A stretch of DNA of 64,000 bases from Halobacillus naozhouensis. Its GTDB lineage: Bacteria; Bacillota; Bacilli; Bacillales; Halobacillaceae. The DNA is taken from positions 1,674,001-1,738,000 of the forward strand of contig NZ_CP121671.1 of the NCBI RefSeq assembly GCF_029714185.1, read 5' to 3'. The position numbers were made by a program, and so were the translations under genes. Positions within the stretch are counted from its first letter, which is position 1. Each line of letters begins with the position of its first letter. Below the pieces are notes generated by a model. It was not told the DNA's origin. It searched no databases and saw nothing but the letters and a program-made list of their open reading frames with translations. Shown here one piece after another: positions 41,699-50,422 of this stretch.

Positions 41699-42405
41699 GC
41701 GCGACAAGTTCTGCTATAAACGCCTTTCGCCGTGAAAAAGCAGGAAGTTTAAACAATTAAATTTCAACTTTACAACGGAGGATGGGAATGACGGATCCAT
41801 GTTTCCTGAAACCATCCCGTCAATACTCCTGCATGCGTTATAATTGATAGGTTATAGGGTATGAAGCACAGGTAGATTAGGTAGAACGAAGGCTGTAGCC
41901 ATTCAATAAGAAAAGGTATGCCAACGGATATGCCTCACGGCTGAAAAACTAGATACGGTGAGAATCGTTCCTTGAGATAGGAACTGACGAACCTCCGAAA
42001 GTAAGGGTCTAAATTTTCAACGTAGGGAAACTTACGTGTCATCTTACGATGACGTGAGTGGTGTGGAGTAAAACTGCGCCCTCTGAAATACGCTATACCG
42101 AACCATGGCGGTATCCAGCTCACAGGCTTAAAGGAAGCACCTATGTTTAGTATGGAAAGCTACGTTGTAAGGTACTTGGAAAGCAAGGGACGTTGAAACA
42201 AGGGCTGTCACCCGAAACGGTTGCTATAAAGCTCCATGCTGAAAAGTATTTGTCCTTGTGAGGGTAGGGGAGTGACTGGAATCTCCTGTAATGGGAGTGG
42301 AGGAACAGCCCCAAGTCTAATGAATGAAACGATTATTTTCCGTAAGTGAATGGCACCGATCGGGTAGGAACGTGGGAACATCACTCCATAAGGAGGGATG
42401 CCACA

Positions 42406-44220
42406 GTGCCAACGTTGCGAAACTGGGATTATTATCATATGACGGAGACGTTTACAGACCTACATGAAAAAGCGAGTCAAGGATACAAGTTTTCTCATCT
42501 TTATGACACGATCATTTCGAGAGAAAACATCCTGCTCGCTTTTCGCATGATTAAAACCAACAAAGGGTCCAAAACGCCAGGTACCGATGGAAAAACCATC
42601 GATGACATGAAAGAGCTATCGGAAAACAATCTCGTAAACGAAGTAAGAACCAAACTAAGAAACTATCACCCGAAGAAAGTTCGAAGAGAATGGATTGAAA
42701 AAGAGAACGGTAAATGGAGACCTCTTGGGATTCCATGTATCTTGGATAGAATCATCCAACAGAGCTTCAAACAAGTTCTCGAACCGATTGTTGAGTCTCA
42801 ATTCTTCAAACATAGTTACGGGTTCAGACCTCTCCGGTCTGCTCATCATGCTATGGCAAGGATACAATACTTAATTAACCAAGCGCAATTTCATTTTGTC
42901 GTCGATGTAGATATTAAAAGTTTCTTTGATAATGTGAATCACTCATTACTAAATAAACAGCTTTGGAATATGGGTATTCGAGACCGAAAGGTTCTCGCTT
43001 GTATAGCTAAAATGATCAAGTCCGAAATCGATGGAGAAGGTGTGCCTGTGAAAGGATCACCACAAGGTGGTATTCTATCACCTTTACTCTCTAATGTGGT
43101 TCTAAATGACTTAGATCAATGGGTTGCAGGACAATGGGAGGTCTTTCCTCTTACAAAAACCTACAGTTCAGATGATGCTAAAAGGCGAGCTAGAAAACAA
43201 ACAAACTTGAAGCAAGGATACTTGATTAGGTACGCCGATGATTTTAAAATTCTATGCCGAGATGGAAAGACAGCTCAACGGTGGTACCATGCGGTACGTC
43301 TTTACCTCAAAGAGCGTTTAAAGTTGGACATCTCTCCAGAGAAATCTCAAATTGTAAACTTGAGAAAACGAGAATCAGAGTTCTTAGGTTTCACCATTCG
43401 TGCGAATAAAAAGGGGAAGAAACGAGTGGCCCATACAGGGGTCATTTCCTCAAAAAGAAGGAAAATCAAACAGGAAGCTAAGAAGCTCATTCGAACAATA
43501 AAAGCTTCCCCTTCTGCTGGAAATATTCAACGTTATAATAGTTTCGTTTTGGGTATTCATCATTACTTCAAACGAGCGACTCATGTAAGCCTTGCGTTCT
43601 CACGTCTTGCTTTCGATCTTAAACCATTTCTAGTGAACCGTCTTCGACCGGTTGGAAAACTAGAACATCCTTTTCAGCCACCACCTTTTTATAAGAAGAA
43701 CTTTAGCTTAGGAACGAAGACTATCAACATTAGAGGGATGTACCTTTTTCCTATTGGTAATGTTAAAACATTCCATAAGATGAACTTCAGTCCAAAGCTT
43801 TCGCTTTACACAAAGAGAGGTAGAGAACAAATTTATAAAAAGTTACGACCGGATATACAACAAGAAGTCGGTTATTTAATGAAAGCTTCTCTACCGAATC
43901 GGAGTATAGAATATCTTGATAATCGAATAAGTCGGTACAGTATGAAGATGGGTAAATGTGAAATTACAGGCGAGTATTTACATGCTTCAGATGTTCATTG
44001 TCATCATTATGTACCCAAGAGTTTTGGAGGAACGGATAAGTTTCAAAACCTCCGCATTCTCCATAAAGATGTCCACCGGCTCATACACATTAGAGATATC
44101 GAGCGAATCAATTTTTATCTTGAAAAGATTCCACAAAACCAACGAATTCTAGATAAAATTAACCAATACCGAAAGGTATGTGGGATGGAAGGGATCAAGC
44201 GATCCAGTCTCGAAGAGTAA
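42406..44220 (+). CDS. ltrA: group II intron reverse transcriptase/maturase with HNH domain
   Basis: About 604 residues. RT blocks: TNKGSKTPGTDGKTIDD, KWRPLGIPCILDRIIQQSFK, SYGFRPLRSAHHAM, DVDIKSFFDNVNH, GSPQGGILSPLLSNVVLNDL and the catalytic YADD in LIRYADDFKILC. Then the maturase X domain (FLGFTIRANKKGKK onward) and a C-terminal HNH endonuclease: CEITGEYLHASDVHCHHYVP, FGGTDKFQNLRILHKDVHRL. All parts look intact. I start at GTG 42406, eight bases after AAGGAGGG; the frame is open to 42346. It splices the intron and promotes retrohoming. Confidence 0.92.
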   Translation: MPTLRNWDYYHMTETFTDLHEKASQGYKFSHLYDTIISRENILLAFRMIKTNKGSKTPGTDGKTIDDMKELSENNLVNEVRTKLRNYHPKKVRREWIEKENGKWRPLGIPCILDRIIQQSFKQVLEPIVESQFFKHSYGFRPLRSAHHAMARIQYLINQAQFHFVVDVDIKSFFDNVNHSLLNKQLWNMGIRDRKVLACIAKMIKSEIDGEGVPVKGSPQGGILSPLLSNVVLNDLDQWVAGQWEVFPLTKTYSSDDAKRRARKQTNLKQGYLIRYADDFKILCRDGKTAQRWYHAVRLYLKERLKLDISPEKSQIVNLRKRESEFLGFTIRANKKGKKRVAHTGVISSKRRKIKQEAKKLIRTIKASPSAGNIQRYNSFVLGIHHYFKRATHVSLAFSRLAFDLKPFLVNRLRPVGKLEHPFQPPPFYKKNFSLGTKTINIRGMYLFPIGNVKTFHKMNFSPKLSLYTKRGREQIYKKLRPDIQQEVGYLMKASLPNRSIEYLDNRISRYSMKMGKCEITGEYLHASDVHCHHYVPKSFGGTDKFQNLRILHKDVHRLIHIRDIERINFYLEKIPQNQRILDKINQYRKVCGMEGIKRSSLEE

Positions 44221-44256
44221 CAAGGAACTTATAATTTAGTACATATCATTAGATGG

Positions 44257-44293
44257 AACGCCGAATGCTGGGAAACTAGCACGTTCGGTGCGG
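44257..44293 (+). ncRNA. group II intron domain V
   Basis: CGCCGAATGCTGGGAAACTA followed by GCACGTTCGGTGCG folds into the 34-nt domain V hairpin with a GAAA tetraloop. The catalytic triad reads CGC where many introns have AGC. Confidence 0.7.
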
Positions 44294-44341
44294 AGCAGGG
44301 GAAAAGCCGGAGATAACTTCAAACGCTTACCTATTGCTAAC

Positions 44342-44360
44342 TTTCGCGGAATAAGAATAG
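44342..44360 (+). repeat. right half of the repeat interrupted by the group II intron
   Basis: TTTCGCGGAATAAGAATAG continues the hairpin of 41657-41698. Confidence 0.7.
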
Positions 44361-44388
44361 AGCCTAAAAACCAAAGGGGTAGTGTATA

Positions 44389-44422
44389 ATTAGGGTGCTA
44401 TATCAAACATGAAAGGAAGAAG
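44389..44422 (+). repeat. 34-bp direct repeat, copy 2 (leader of the DinB gene)
   Basis: Identical to 37177-37210; contains the AAAGGAAGAAG ribosome site of the gene at 44429. Confidence 0.85.
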
Positions 44423-44428
44423 TTTTAA

Positions 44429-44953
44429 ATGGCGCAGCTTGAATTACAATTGTATGACTATAACGAATGGGCAAATAGACAAATTTTCAACCGACTAAAT
44501 GAGCTACCCAAGGATGTTTATCGTCATGAAGTTCAAAGTGTTTTTTCATCGATATCTCATGTTTTAGCCCATGTTTATCTTTCTGATCTTGGGTGGATAG
44601 AAGTGTTTTATGGTAAAAGCATGGATTATTCATTAAGGCTGCAAGAGCAACTAAAAGAGGAAATAGTATCAAAGGGAATAGAAGAAATGGAAGCGATGTT
44701 TTTTAAACTGTCAGAACGATACAAGTTGTTCCTAAGTAAAATGGAAAACACAGACAAACCTCTTGTGATTGAAAACCCGAATGGTGACTTGATGGAAACA
44801 AGTGTGTTTGAGCAAGTTCTCCATGTTGTGAATCATGGAACATATCACCGTGGTAATATCACTGCTATGTTAAGGCAGATGAGTTATACTTCTGTTCCGA
44901 CAGATTATGGTCTTTATTTATATTTAAAACAAATGGAGAATAATCAAGAATGA
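44429..44953 (+). CDS. DinB-family protein
   Basis: A 174-residue DinB four-helix protein of the Pfam DinB type: YDYNEWANRQIFNRLNELP, SISHVLAHVYLSDLGWIEV, and HVVNHGTYHRGNITAMLRQM. H47 in LAHVYL and the two histidines of NHGTYHRG form the predicted metal site. It differs clearly from the DinB_2-like gene at 38975. The ribosome site AAGGAAG is inside the 34-bp duplicated leader. A repeat hairpin terminates it. Confidence 0.88.
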   Translation: MAQLELQLYDYNEWANRQIFNRLNELPKDVYRHEVQSVFSSISHVLAHVYLSDLGWIEVFYGKSMDYSLRLQEQLKEEIVSKGIEEMEAMFFKLSERYKLFLSKMENTDKPLVIENPNGDLMETSVFEQVLHVVNHGTYHRGNITAMLRQMSYTSVPTDYGLYLYLKQMENNQE

Positions 44954-44989
44954 ATGTCGTGCAAATCCAATAAAGAAATAATCTTTCAT

Positions 44990-45070
44990 TTCGACTGTTC
45001 AGCAATCGGGCGCAAATCTTGAATAAGACATGCGCTCCTTGTATGTGAAAAGGCCATTTTGTTGAATAAA
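44990..45070 (+). repeat. interspersed repeat acting as terminator after the DinB gene
   Basis: GACTGTTCAGCAATCGGGCG, CAAATCTTGAATAAGACATG, CGCTCCTTG and GGCCATTTTGTTGAATAAAT. Confidence 0.88.
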
Positions 45071-45103
45071 TACAATCAGAGAAGAAATGGGGACTTTTAA
45101 GTA

Positions 45104-45946
45104 ATGACTGAAATTAAAGAAATAGGATCTTTATGTTCTGTAGACGACAAAGGCTATATAATAAACCAGTCTAATCCCAATAAAATCAATAATAAATTTC
45201 GAGAAGTAATCCGACTAATAAATGAAAGCTGTCTTTCCGTTTTACCAAAGGAAATTCACAGCATTTATATAAGAGGATCTGTGCCAAGAGGGTTAGACAT
45301 TGAAGGTGTATCTGATGTTGACGTAATAATAGTAACCTATTCTAATCCTCAAGATATTGACCTTGATTGGGTGGAGGAGACCGAACAATTTATTGATCAA
45401 AAATTCCGTTTTATAAACGGTGTAGAATTAGGATTCTGCCCTTTAAGTGAGGTTGAGGAGTCAAAATATTGCTCCATGATTCCGTTTATTCTAAAAACCT
45501 ATGGTATTTGTGTTTATGGTGAAAACCTAATAAGTAAGCTCCCTGATTATAAACCCGACAGCTCCTTGGCGAATGAACACCTCATTCACTTAAGATCTCT
45601 GATTGATAAAGCCAAGCATGATTTAACGGGAAATGACGACATTGAGGACATTAAGGATTGCTGTTCATGGATCATGAGAATTATTGTGAGGGCTGGTCTC
45701 GCGCTTGTCATTGTTCAAGAACAGTCATACACAAGGGATCTATTCCCAGCCTATAAACTATTTTCGAAGCATTATCCTGAAAAAGAGCAAGAGATGAGAA
45801 CAGCGCTTTGGTACGTAATCAACCCCTTATCAAGTTCAGAAGAAATATTGAAATTCTTGGATCACTTTGGAAGTTGGATAAAGGCGGAAGCAGAAAATTG
45901 GCTTAAAGTTTATAACCCAACAAGGGAAATACATCTACCGCTTTGA
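45104..45946 (+). CDS. nucleotidyltransferase-domain protein
   Basis: A 280-residue protein with a minimal nucleotidyltransferase domain: IRGSVPRGLDIEGVSDVDVIIVT gives the GS-x10+-D-x-D active site, and a third acid follows in FINGVELGFCPLSE. The C-terminal half is helical (about 160-280), as in aminoglycoside adenylyltransferase-like proteins. The ribosome site is weak (GGGGA). Substrate unknown; nucleotidylation of a small molecule or protein is possible. No adjacent HEPN or antitoxin gene is seen. Confidence 0.75.
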   Translation: MTEIKEIGSLCSVDDKGYIINQSNPNKINNKFREVIRLINESCLSVLPKEIHSIYIRGSVPRGLDIEGVSDVDVIIVTYSNPQDIDLDWVEETEQFIDQKFRFINGVELGFCPLSEVEESKYCSMIPFILKTYGICVYGENLISKLPDYKPDSSLANEHLIHLRSLIDKAKHDLTGNDDIEDIKDCCSWIMRIIVRAGLALVIVQEQSYTRDLFPAYKLFSKHYPEKEQEMRTALWYVINPLSSSEEILKFLDHFGSWIKAEAENWLKVYNPTREIHLPL

Positions 45947-45954
45947 TAATGTAC

Positions 45955-46012
45955 TCACTGTTCATTTAAAGGAGCGCAAGAGTTAAATAACGACTGACAA
46001 ATACAGTCCGTT
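45955..46012 (+). repeat. degenerate interspersed repeat plus short hairpin
   Basis: GGAGCGCAAGAGTTAAATAA resembles the left arm. GACTG-N7-CAGTC then CGTTTT follows and may terminate the nucleotidyltransferase gene. Confidence 0.5.
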
Positions 46013-46106
46013 TTGGCGTTCTTATTCAGTTATAGAAGCAGGGTTATTTAGTAAAATGAACAGATTTTATTAGAAGTTTTTTCAAGATGGTTAAGGGGGA
46101 GTAGAT

Positions 46107-46742
46107 GTGAAGGTTAATATTAAATCGAAGATGATTGGTGATAAAGAAATTCAATATACGCATATACAAAACAATTCAAAAGTTGTCTGTATTATGTTTT
46201 CTGGTGCAGGCTATACATATGATAAACCCTTATTTTATTATTCAACAATGAAGCTTATAGAAGGAAAAATAGACATTGTTCATATCCATTACTCCTACTC
46301 TCAGGATGAATTAAATCTCCCCATAGCTGGAATAGCTGACATAATAACAAATGATGTGGAACCTATAATTGATGAAGTTCTTAACTGTGGCGAGTATAGA
46401 GAGAGCATATATTTTGGAAAGTCTATTGGAACTATTCCAATTATCAATGAGATTATGGTTAAACATCCAAAATCAACATTTGTATTACTAACCCCATTAC
46501 TGAAGTACGAGTTGTTTATGAGACCTCTTTTAGAGAGTCAGAGTAAAATATTAATTATTGCTGGGAGCAAAGATCATCATTACGTACTTGAGAAAATAGA
46601 AGCATTAATGAACAAAAATAACATCAAGGTTAAGGTAGTCAATAAAGCTAATCATTCCTTAGAAATTGAACCATTCGATACATTGAGTTCTATTTCTTCA
46701 CTAAGTGATACCATACAAAGCATCAGTCGTTTTATAAGATAG
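46107..46742 (+). CDS. alpha/beta-hydrolase fold protein
   Basis: A 211-residue protein. The nucleophile elbow is YFGKSIGTIPI (Ser near residue 107), VVCIMFSGAGYTYDKPLFYY forms the N-terminal strand and oxyanion region, IIAGSKDHHYV carries the acid, and NKANHSLEIEP the catalytic His. GTG start with AGGGGGAG upstream. Closest in form to YdeN/UPF0227-like small hydrolases. Single gene; a repeat follows. Confidence 0.78.
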   Translation: MKVNIKSKMIGDKEIQYTHIQNNSKVVCIMFSGAGYTYDKPLFYYSTMKLIEGKIDIVHIHYSYSQDELNLPIAGIADIITNDVEPIIDEVLNCGEYRESIYFGKSIGTIPIINEIMVKHPKSTFVLLTPLLKYELFMRPLLESQSKILIIAGSKDHHYVLEKIEALMNKNNIKVKVVNKANHSLEIEPFDTLSSISSLSDTIQSISRFIR

Positions 46743-46814
46743 TCTTCAAGAATAGAATTAAGCTATTGCAGGCTAAAAGATTTGGATAAGTATGGGTGAG
46801 GGCCTTATTCCGCA

Positions 46815-46925
46815 TAGGGCAAAAAGGAAGATCGTTATTAAATTTACCTTGAAATCAAGTCAGGGCGCATTTCCGGAATAAAGGATTTGCGCTTTTTTGC
46901 ATCAATGGGCCATTATCTGGAAGAC
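46815..46925 (+). repeat. interspersed repeat, nearly complete
   Basis: GGGCAAAAAGGAAGATCGTT, ACCTTGAAATCAAGTCAGGG, CGCATTTCCGGAATAAAGGA, TTTGCGCTTTTTTGCAT and GGGCCATTATCTGGAAGAC. The TTCATGAAAA link before the hairpin is deleted in this copy. Confidence 0.9.
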
Positions 46926-47028
46926 ATGAATTCGAGATAACTCAATAAAAAGACTACTCAATTCACTTGGAATTATTTGGTTTAATAATGGTATAATTAA
47001 AATAAGAATAAAAATGGAGGGATGTTCT

Positions 47029-47217
47029 TTGGGTACCTTCGCAGTTTTATTGATTGTGATATTAGCAGTATTAGTCGATTTCTTTTGGTTGGATGTAGAT
47101 CGAAAACGTTGGGGTTGGATGAAAAATTGGACAAAGTTTCAGAAAGGATTATTCTTTTCTGGCTTTGCGGTTGTTTCAGTTTTAATTTATGTGGGACTAA
47201 GTCTAGAATTTTTATGA
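47029..47217 (+). CDS. 62-residue membrane protein
   Basis: Two helices (FAVLLIVILAVLVDFFWL and GLFFSGFAVVSVLIYVGLSL) joined by a charged, tryptophan-rich loop (DRKRWGWMKNWTKFQK). GGAGGG lies seven bases before the TTG at 47029; TATAAT at 46992-46997 is a good -10. Two overlapping frames are open here; the one with the proper site encodes the hydrophobic protein. Family unknown. Confidence 0.6.
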   Translation: MGTFAVLLIVILAVLVDFFWLDVDRKRWGWMKNWTKFQKGLFFSGFAVVSVLIYVGLSLEFL

Positions 47218-47348
47218 GTCAATAGATGATCTAGTATTGGGGGCGATAGCTGCACAATGGTTATCACTAGTTGTGATAGCCAAGCATAAATGTTGTAAAA
47301 GTCTGGATGAATTTAAGTTATGATGTTATTGCGGTAGGAGGGTTAAAA

Positions 47349-47483
47349 ATGATTCGTGAACTTGATAAAACTAAATTCTATAAATGCGAAAAGTTAATAA
47401 ATGATGCGGGACATTTAGAAGTTAAAGCGGTAATAGAAGGTAATAACCCGGGGCGAATTTTTGTGGAGAGTCAATGCGGATAA
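47349..47483 (+). pseudogene. truncated GNAT acetyltransferase (N-terminal 44 codons)
   Basis: GGAGGG precedes the ATG. MIRELDKTKFYKCEKLINDA, GHLEVKAVIEGNNPGRIFVE is the conserved start of a Bacillus GNAT family of about 250 residues. The frame ends at SQCG-stop, ten bases before a truncated IS110 gene on the other strand. The rest of the gene is gone, probably by an IS-associated deletion. Confidence 0.65.
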
Positions 47484-47492
47484 CTTGAGCTA

Positions 47493-47807
47493 TTAAGTAA
47501 GCATCTTTAAGGTTTTACGAATATAAAAATTACGTAGTGCATCAGATTGCATGGGGTTGAAAGCTGTCACTTTGAATCCGAGTTGATGAAGGAAAGAAAA
47601 GAGAGATAACCAATAGTGACCTGTGGCTTCCATGCCACAAGCACATTCTTCAGGTGTAACCTGGTGTTGATTTAAGAATTTAAGAAGCTTGTCACTACCA
47701 CTTTTTGAATTAGCAAAACGAAATGTTTTCCCGATAGGATCCCCATTTTCATTAATTAGTCCAGCTTCGTGATGACGTTTTCCAATATCAATTCCAAGAT
47801 AAATCAT
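47493..47807 (-). pseudogene. truncated IS110-family transposase, second type
   Basis: 104 codons of the N-terminal DEDD domain: IYLGIDIGKRHHEAGLINEN, ECACGMEATGHYWLSLFSFL, KVTAFNPMQSDALRNFYIRK, ending in TLKMLT-stop. The remaining roughly 300 residues, including the serine domain, are missing. The sequence differs from the two complete IS110 genes in this window. Its 5' leader (47808-48010) abuts a copy of the interspersed repeat. Confidence 0.85.
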
Positions 47808-48010
47808 ACTATACCCCTCACATAAAATTAATCAAATGGAAGGGAACCTCTTAACCTTTATAGATACTCAACCTCGTTCGATATACGGTAACTACGTACC
47901 ATCCAGCTCATACGAATAGTTCTATAAAGAAAGAGGTGTCAGTCTTTAGAACGAAGACAATGCTTCAAGAGCGCAGAGCGACAACCTCAATCTGATTAAT
48001 AATAATATAC

Positions 48011-48050
48011 GAGGGGCGCTATCCTTGAATAGGAACCTGCGCCCTTTTTT
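48011..48050 (+). repeat. interspersed repeat next to the IS110 remnant
   Basis: GAGGGGCGCTATCCTTGAAT, AGGAACCTGCGCCCTTTTTT. Arms GGCGC-TATCC / GGAACC-TGCGCC, a third arm sequence that still pairs. Lies between the IS leader and the end of des. Confidence 0.85.
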
Positions 48051-48054
48051 ATTT

Positions 48055-49107
48055 TTATCGTCCCTGATAGTTTGGGGTTCGATGGTTTCGTTGCCTTCTC
48101 ATTTTTCTTTGCCGTAAAATGTTTTTCATTTCTTTAAAGCTTACAAATTTCTTGTTGGCTTCATCATACACCCGGAAACGAAACGATTCCAGACTGGAAG
48201 CCAGTGTGATGGTTGTCGCCTGTTGAAGTGGCGTTACATTATTGTGGGTTTTTTCTAGGTTGTAATTAGGGACTCTTGGACTGAGATGATGCACGTGATG
48301 GAAACCAATGTTGCCGGTAATCCACTGCATGACCTTCGGAAGCTTGTAATAGGAACTTCCGTCGACGGCGGCCTTGACAAAATCCCATTCCTCTTCATTT
48401 TCAAAATAGGAATCTTCAAACTGGTGCTGGACATAGAACAACCAAATGCCGATGGCTCCTGATAGGAACAGAATAGGAATCTGTACAATCAGAAAGGCCT
48501 GCCAACCGATGATCCATATTAACAGCGCGTAGATAACTGCAATGGAAGTGTTGATGAAATACGTGTTCATTCTCTCTTTTCGTTTAGCCTCTTTTTTATT
48601 AAACCGATTGTCTACAAGGAAAAGGAAAAATGGACCTAATCCGAACAATACAATGGGGTTACGATACAGCCTATACGTTAATCGGGTCCAAAAAGAAGCG
48701 TGAATATATTCATCCACCGTCATCATCCATATATCTCCGGTGCCTCGTTTATCTAAATTGCCGCTTGTCGCATGGTGCATCGTGTGGCTGCGTTTCCATT
48801 TTGCAAAAGCAAAATGGGTGATAATGCCGGTAAACGTACCAACCACTCGATTCGCTTGACTGCTTTTGAAAAATGACCCGTGGGTGCAGTCATGGAAAAT
48901 GATAAAGATGCGAACGACAAAACCGGCGGCAATCACTGCTAATGCAAGGGTCAACCAAATGGATACCGATAAACTTTGGTATGCGAGGAACCAAAACAAG
49001 AAAAACGGTAAAACACTATTGATTAACTGTGCAACCCCTACTTTTGTATCTGACTTTGCAAACGGTGCCACCCTTTTCTTCAGCTCTGCCTGTTGTTGTT
49101 TGCTCAT
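48055..49107 (-). CDS. des: membrane fatty acid desaturase
   Basis: A 350-residue acyl-lipid desaturase (B. subtilis Des is 352). The three histidine boxes are complete: HDCTH (FHDCTHGSFF), HTMHH (KRSHTMHHAT) and HHVHH (IGFHHVHHLS). Helices lie at about 25-65 and 170-215. The enzyme introduces a double bond into membrane phospholipid acyl chains; in B. subtilis it is induced by cold through DesK-DesR. I use ATG 49107, after GGGAGAAGG; the frame is open to 49194. No desKR genes are in the window. Confidence 0.9.
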   Translation of the reverse strand: MSKQQQAELKKRVAPFAKSDTKVGVAQLINSVLPFFLFWFLAYQSLSVSIWLTLALAVIAAGFVVRIFIIFHDCTHGSFFKSSQANRVVGTFTGIITHFAFAKWKRSHTMHHATSGNLDKRGTGDIWMMTVDEYIHASFWTRLTYRLYRNPIVLFGLGPFFLFLVDNRFNKKEAKRKERMNTYFINTSIAVIYALLIWIIGWQAFLIVQIPILFLSGAIGIWLFYVQHQFEDSYFENEEEWDFVKAAVDGSSYYKLPKVMQWITGNIGFHHVHHLSPRVPNYNLEKTHNNVTPLQQATTITLASSLESFRFRVYDEANKKFVSFKEMKNILRQRKMRRQRNHRTPNYQGR

Positions 49108-49262
49108 AACCTTCTCCCTTCTAAACATGCATCTGACTCGGTGTAACGGCCAATTGATAACAATGTTTGTATTTTGTATAACTTGTTTCTTCATATTGTG
49201 TTGTGGTATCTATCAGATATTTCATAGCACTTTACCCTCTGAGGCCATAAAGAAAACGTTAA

Positions 49263-49303
49263 AAAAGCCGAAAAGGGTCTTTTTGATGACCCCCTTCGGC
49301 TTA
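49263..49303 (-). terminator. minus-strand terminator with no gene before it
   Basis: On the minus strand AAGCCGAAGGGGGTC pairs with GACCCTTTTCGGCTT and is followed by TTTTTT. The sequence upstream on that strand is a plus-strand hydrolase remnant, so the gene it once served is gone, or it attenuates des. Confidence 0.6.
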
Positions 49304-49372
49304 TGTCCGGGTCTATTGTGCGATTCACTTCCACCTTCATGGTTATTCGATTGCATAATTTAAGAGGACACA

Positions 49373-50136
49373 GTGTTTCTTCCGTTTACAAAGTTTATGA
49401 GAGTCATTGCAATCGATCAAAGAGGGGTACTTCGATCGGATCCGATCGAGGAGGAAGAATCATTCGGAATTTTTGACTTGATAGAGGGCTGTGAGTCCAT
49501 TCGTGAGCAATTTGGTATAAAGAAGTGGGGTATCATTGGCCACTCATTTGGCGGGTATTTAGCCGCACAATATCAATTGAATTATCCTGAAAAAATAACA
49601 CGCATACTGTTGGAATGTCCTATGTTTGATCTGGGAAGCACCGCCCGCTCACTTATTGCAGGGGCTATTCAGGAATATAAGCGATTAGGAAAAGATGAAA
49701 TGGCGGAAGAGTCCCTGACTGCTTTTAAATAACTGATCCAGAAGAAGTTTGGAAAAAATGTATAGAGTTTCTCCTTGACTTGGGTGATCTCCATGGAGAG
49801 GAAAAACACTTTTTTGATCATCTTGCCGAAAAGTCTGGTATTCCACAAGAAAATTGGGAACGGGCTGGGAATCATCAGAAAAAGTTATATCAGGAAGGGA
49901 AGGTTTTTGAATCACAACTTCCTCAGCTTGATTCTATTAACTGTCCAATGCTTTTGATGAAAGACAACTATGAATGGGTGACTGCAGATGACCAGCTTGC
50001 TGCGTTTGCTAATAGTCAATCCAATCGTAAAATATCAATATTTAACCACAGTGGTCAATTTCCTAGGTTTGAAGAACCTGAATTGTACGTCAAAGTAATA
50101 AAAGAATTCATAAGCCATTCATCGGGGATTTATTAG
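49373..50136 (+). pseudogene. alpha/beta hydrolase, 5'-truncated and frameshifted
   Basis: Frame 1 (49373-49732) holds FMRVIAIDQRGVLRSDPIEE, the nucleophile elbow WGIIGHSFGGYLAAQYQLNY and stops after EESLTAFK. Frame 2 continues TDPEEVWKKCIEFLLDLGDL and ends INCPMLLMKDNYEWVTADDQ, FNHSGQFPRFEEPELYVKVI, with the acid and His of the triad. The shift is near 49728. The usual N-terminal strand with the oxyanion HGGPG motif is absent and no ribosome site is present. Proline iminopeptidase/haloalkane-dehalogenase-like ancestor. Confidence 0.82.
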
Positions 50137-50147
50137 TGGGTGATCAC

Positions 50148-50196
50148 CGCTTATTTTCCATTTATAGGGCCATTATCTGGAATACTTGAATCCGAG
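50148..50196 (+). repeat. interspersed repeat, 3' module only
   Basis: CGCTTATTTTCCATTTATAG, GGCCATTATCTGGAATACTT. The left hairpin arm is missing. Confidence 0.6.
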
Positions 50197-50343
50197 ATAT
50201 TAAGAATTATGTTATTATGGTCAGCGTATATTAGAAATTATGGTTCATTATGGTAAATCAAAGTGCAGAGGAGATATCACGCATGAAATTGGTGATTTAG
50301 TATCTTTTGCAATACTTGATTAAAAAATGTTTTTTCAATAATA

Positions 50344-50380
50344 GGGGGCGATGTTTTCATAAGGCATCGCTGTTTTCTTC
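50344..50380 (+). terminator. hairpin at 50.35 kb
   Basis: GCGATG (50348-50353) pairs with CATCGC (50365-50370), then TGTTTTC. It lies between the broken hydrolase and a minus-strand gene; it resembles a strongly diverged repeat copy. Confidence 0.45.
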
Positions 50381-50422
50381 ATTGAAAGGATCCTGGGATT
50401 CAGGCACTTTCACTGGTACATG

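Larger units (their letters stand above)
41699..44341 (+). mobile_element. group II intron
   Basis: About 2.64 kb. The 5' end is GCGCGACAAG (usual GUGYG with one change), followed by about 700 bp of structured RNA, the reverse transcriptase ORF, domain V (44257-44293) and a domain VI ending in CTAAC (the AY 3' end). Joining the flanks rebuilds GGGGCGC-TTTCGCGGAATAAG, a copy of the interspersed repeat hairpin. Ends may shift by two to four bases because GCGC is repeated at the junction. Confidence 0.85.

Noticed and set aside
45104..46742. Toxin-antitoxin or nucleotidyltransferase defence pair
   Set aside because: The nucleotidyltransferase is 280 residues with no HEPN partner, and the next gene is a separate alpha/beta hydrolase 160 bp away.
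49373..49732. Intact alpha/beta hydrolase
   Set aside because: The N-terminal strand and oxyanion motif are absent, and the catalytic acid and His lie in a shifted frame.
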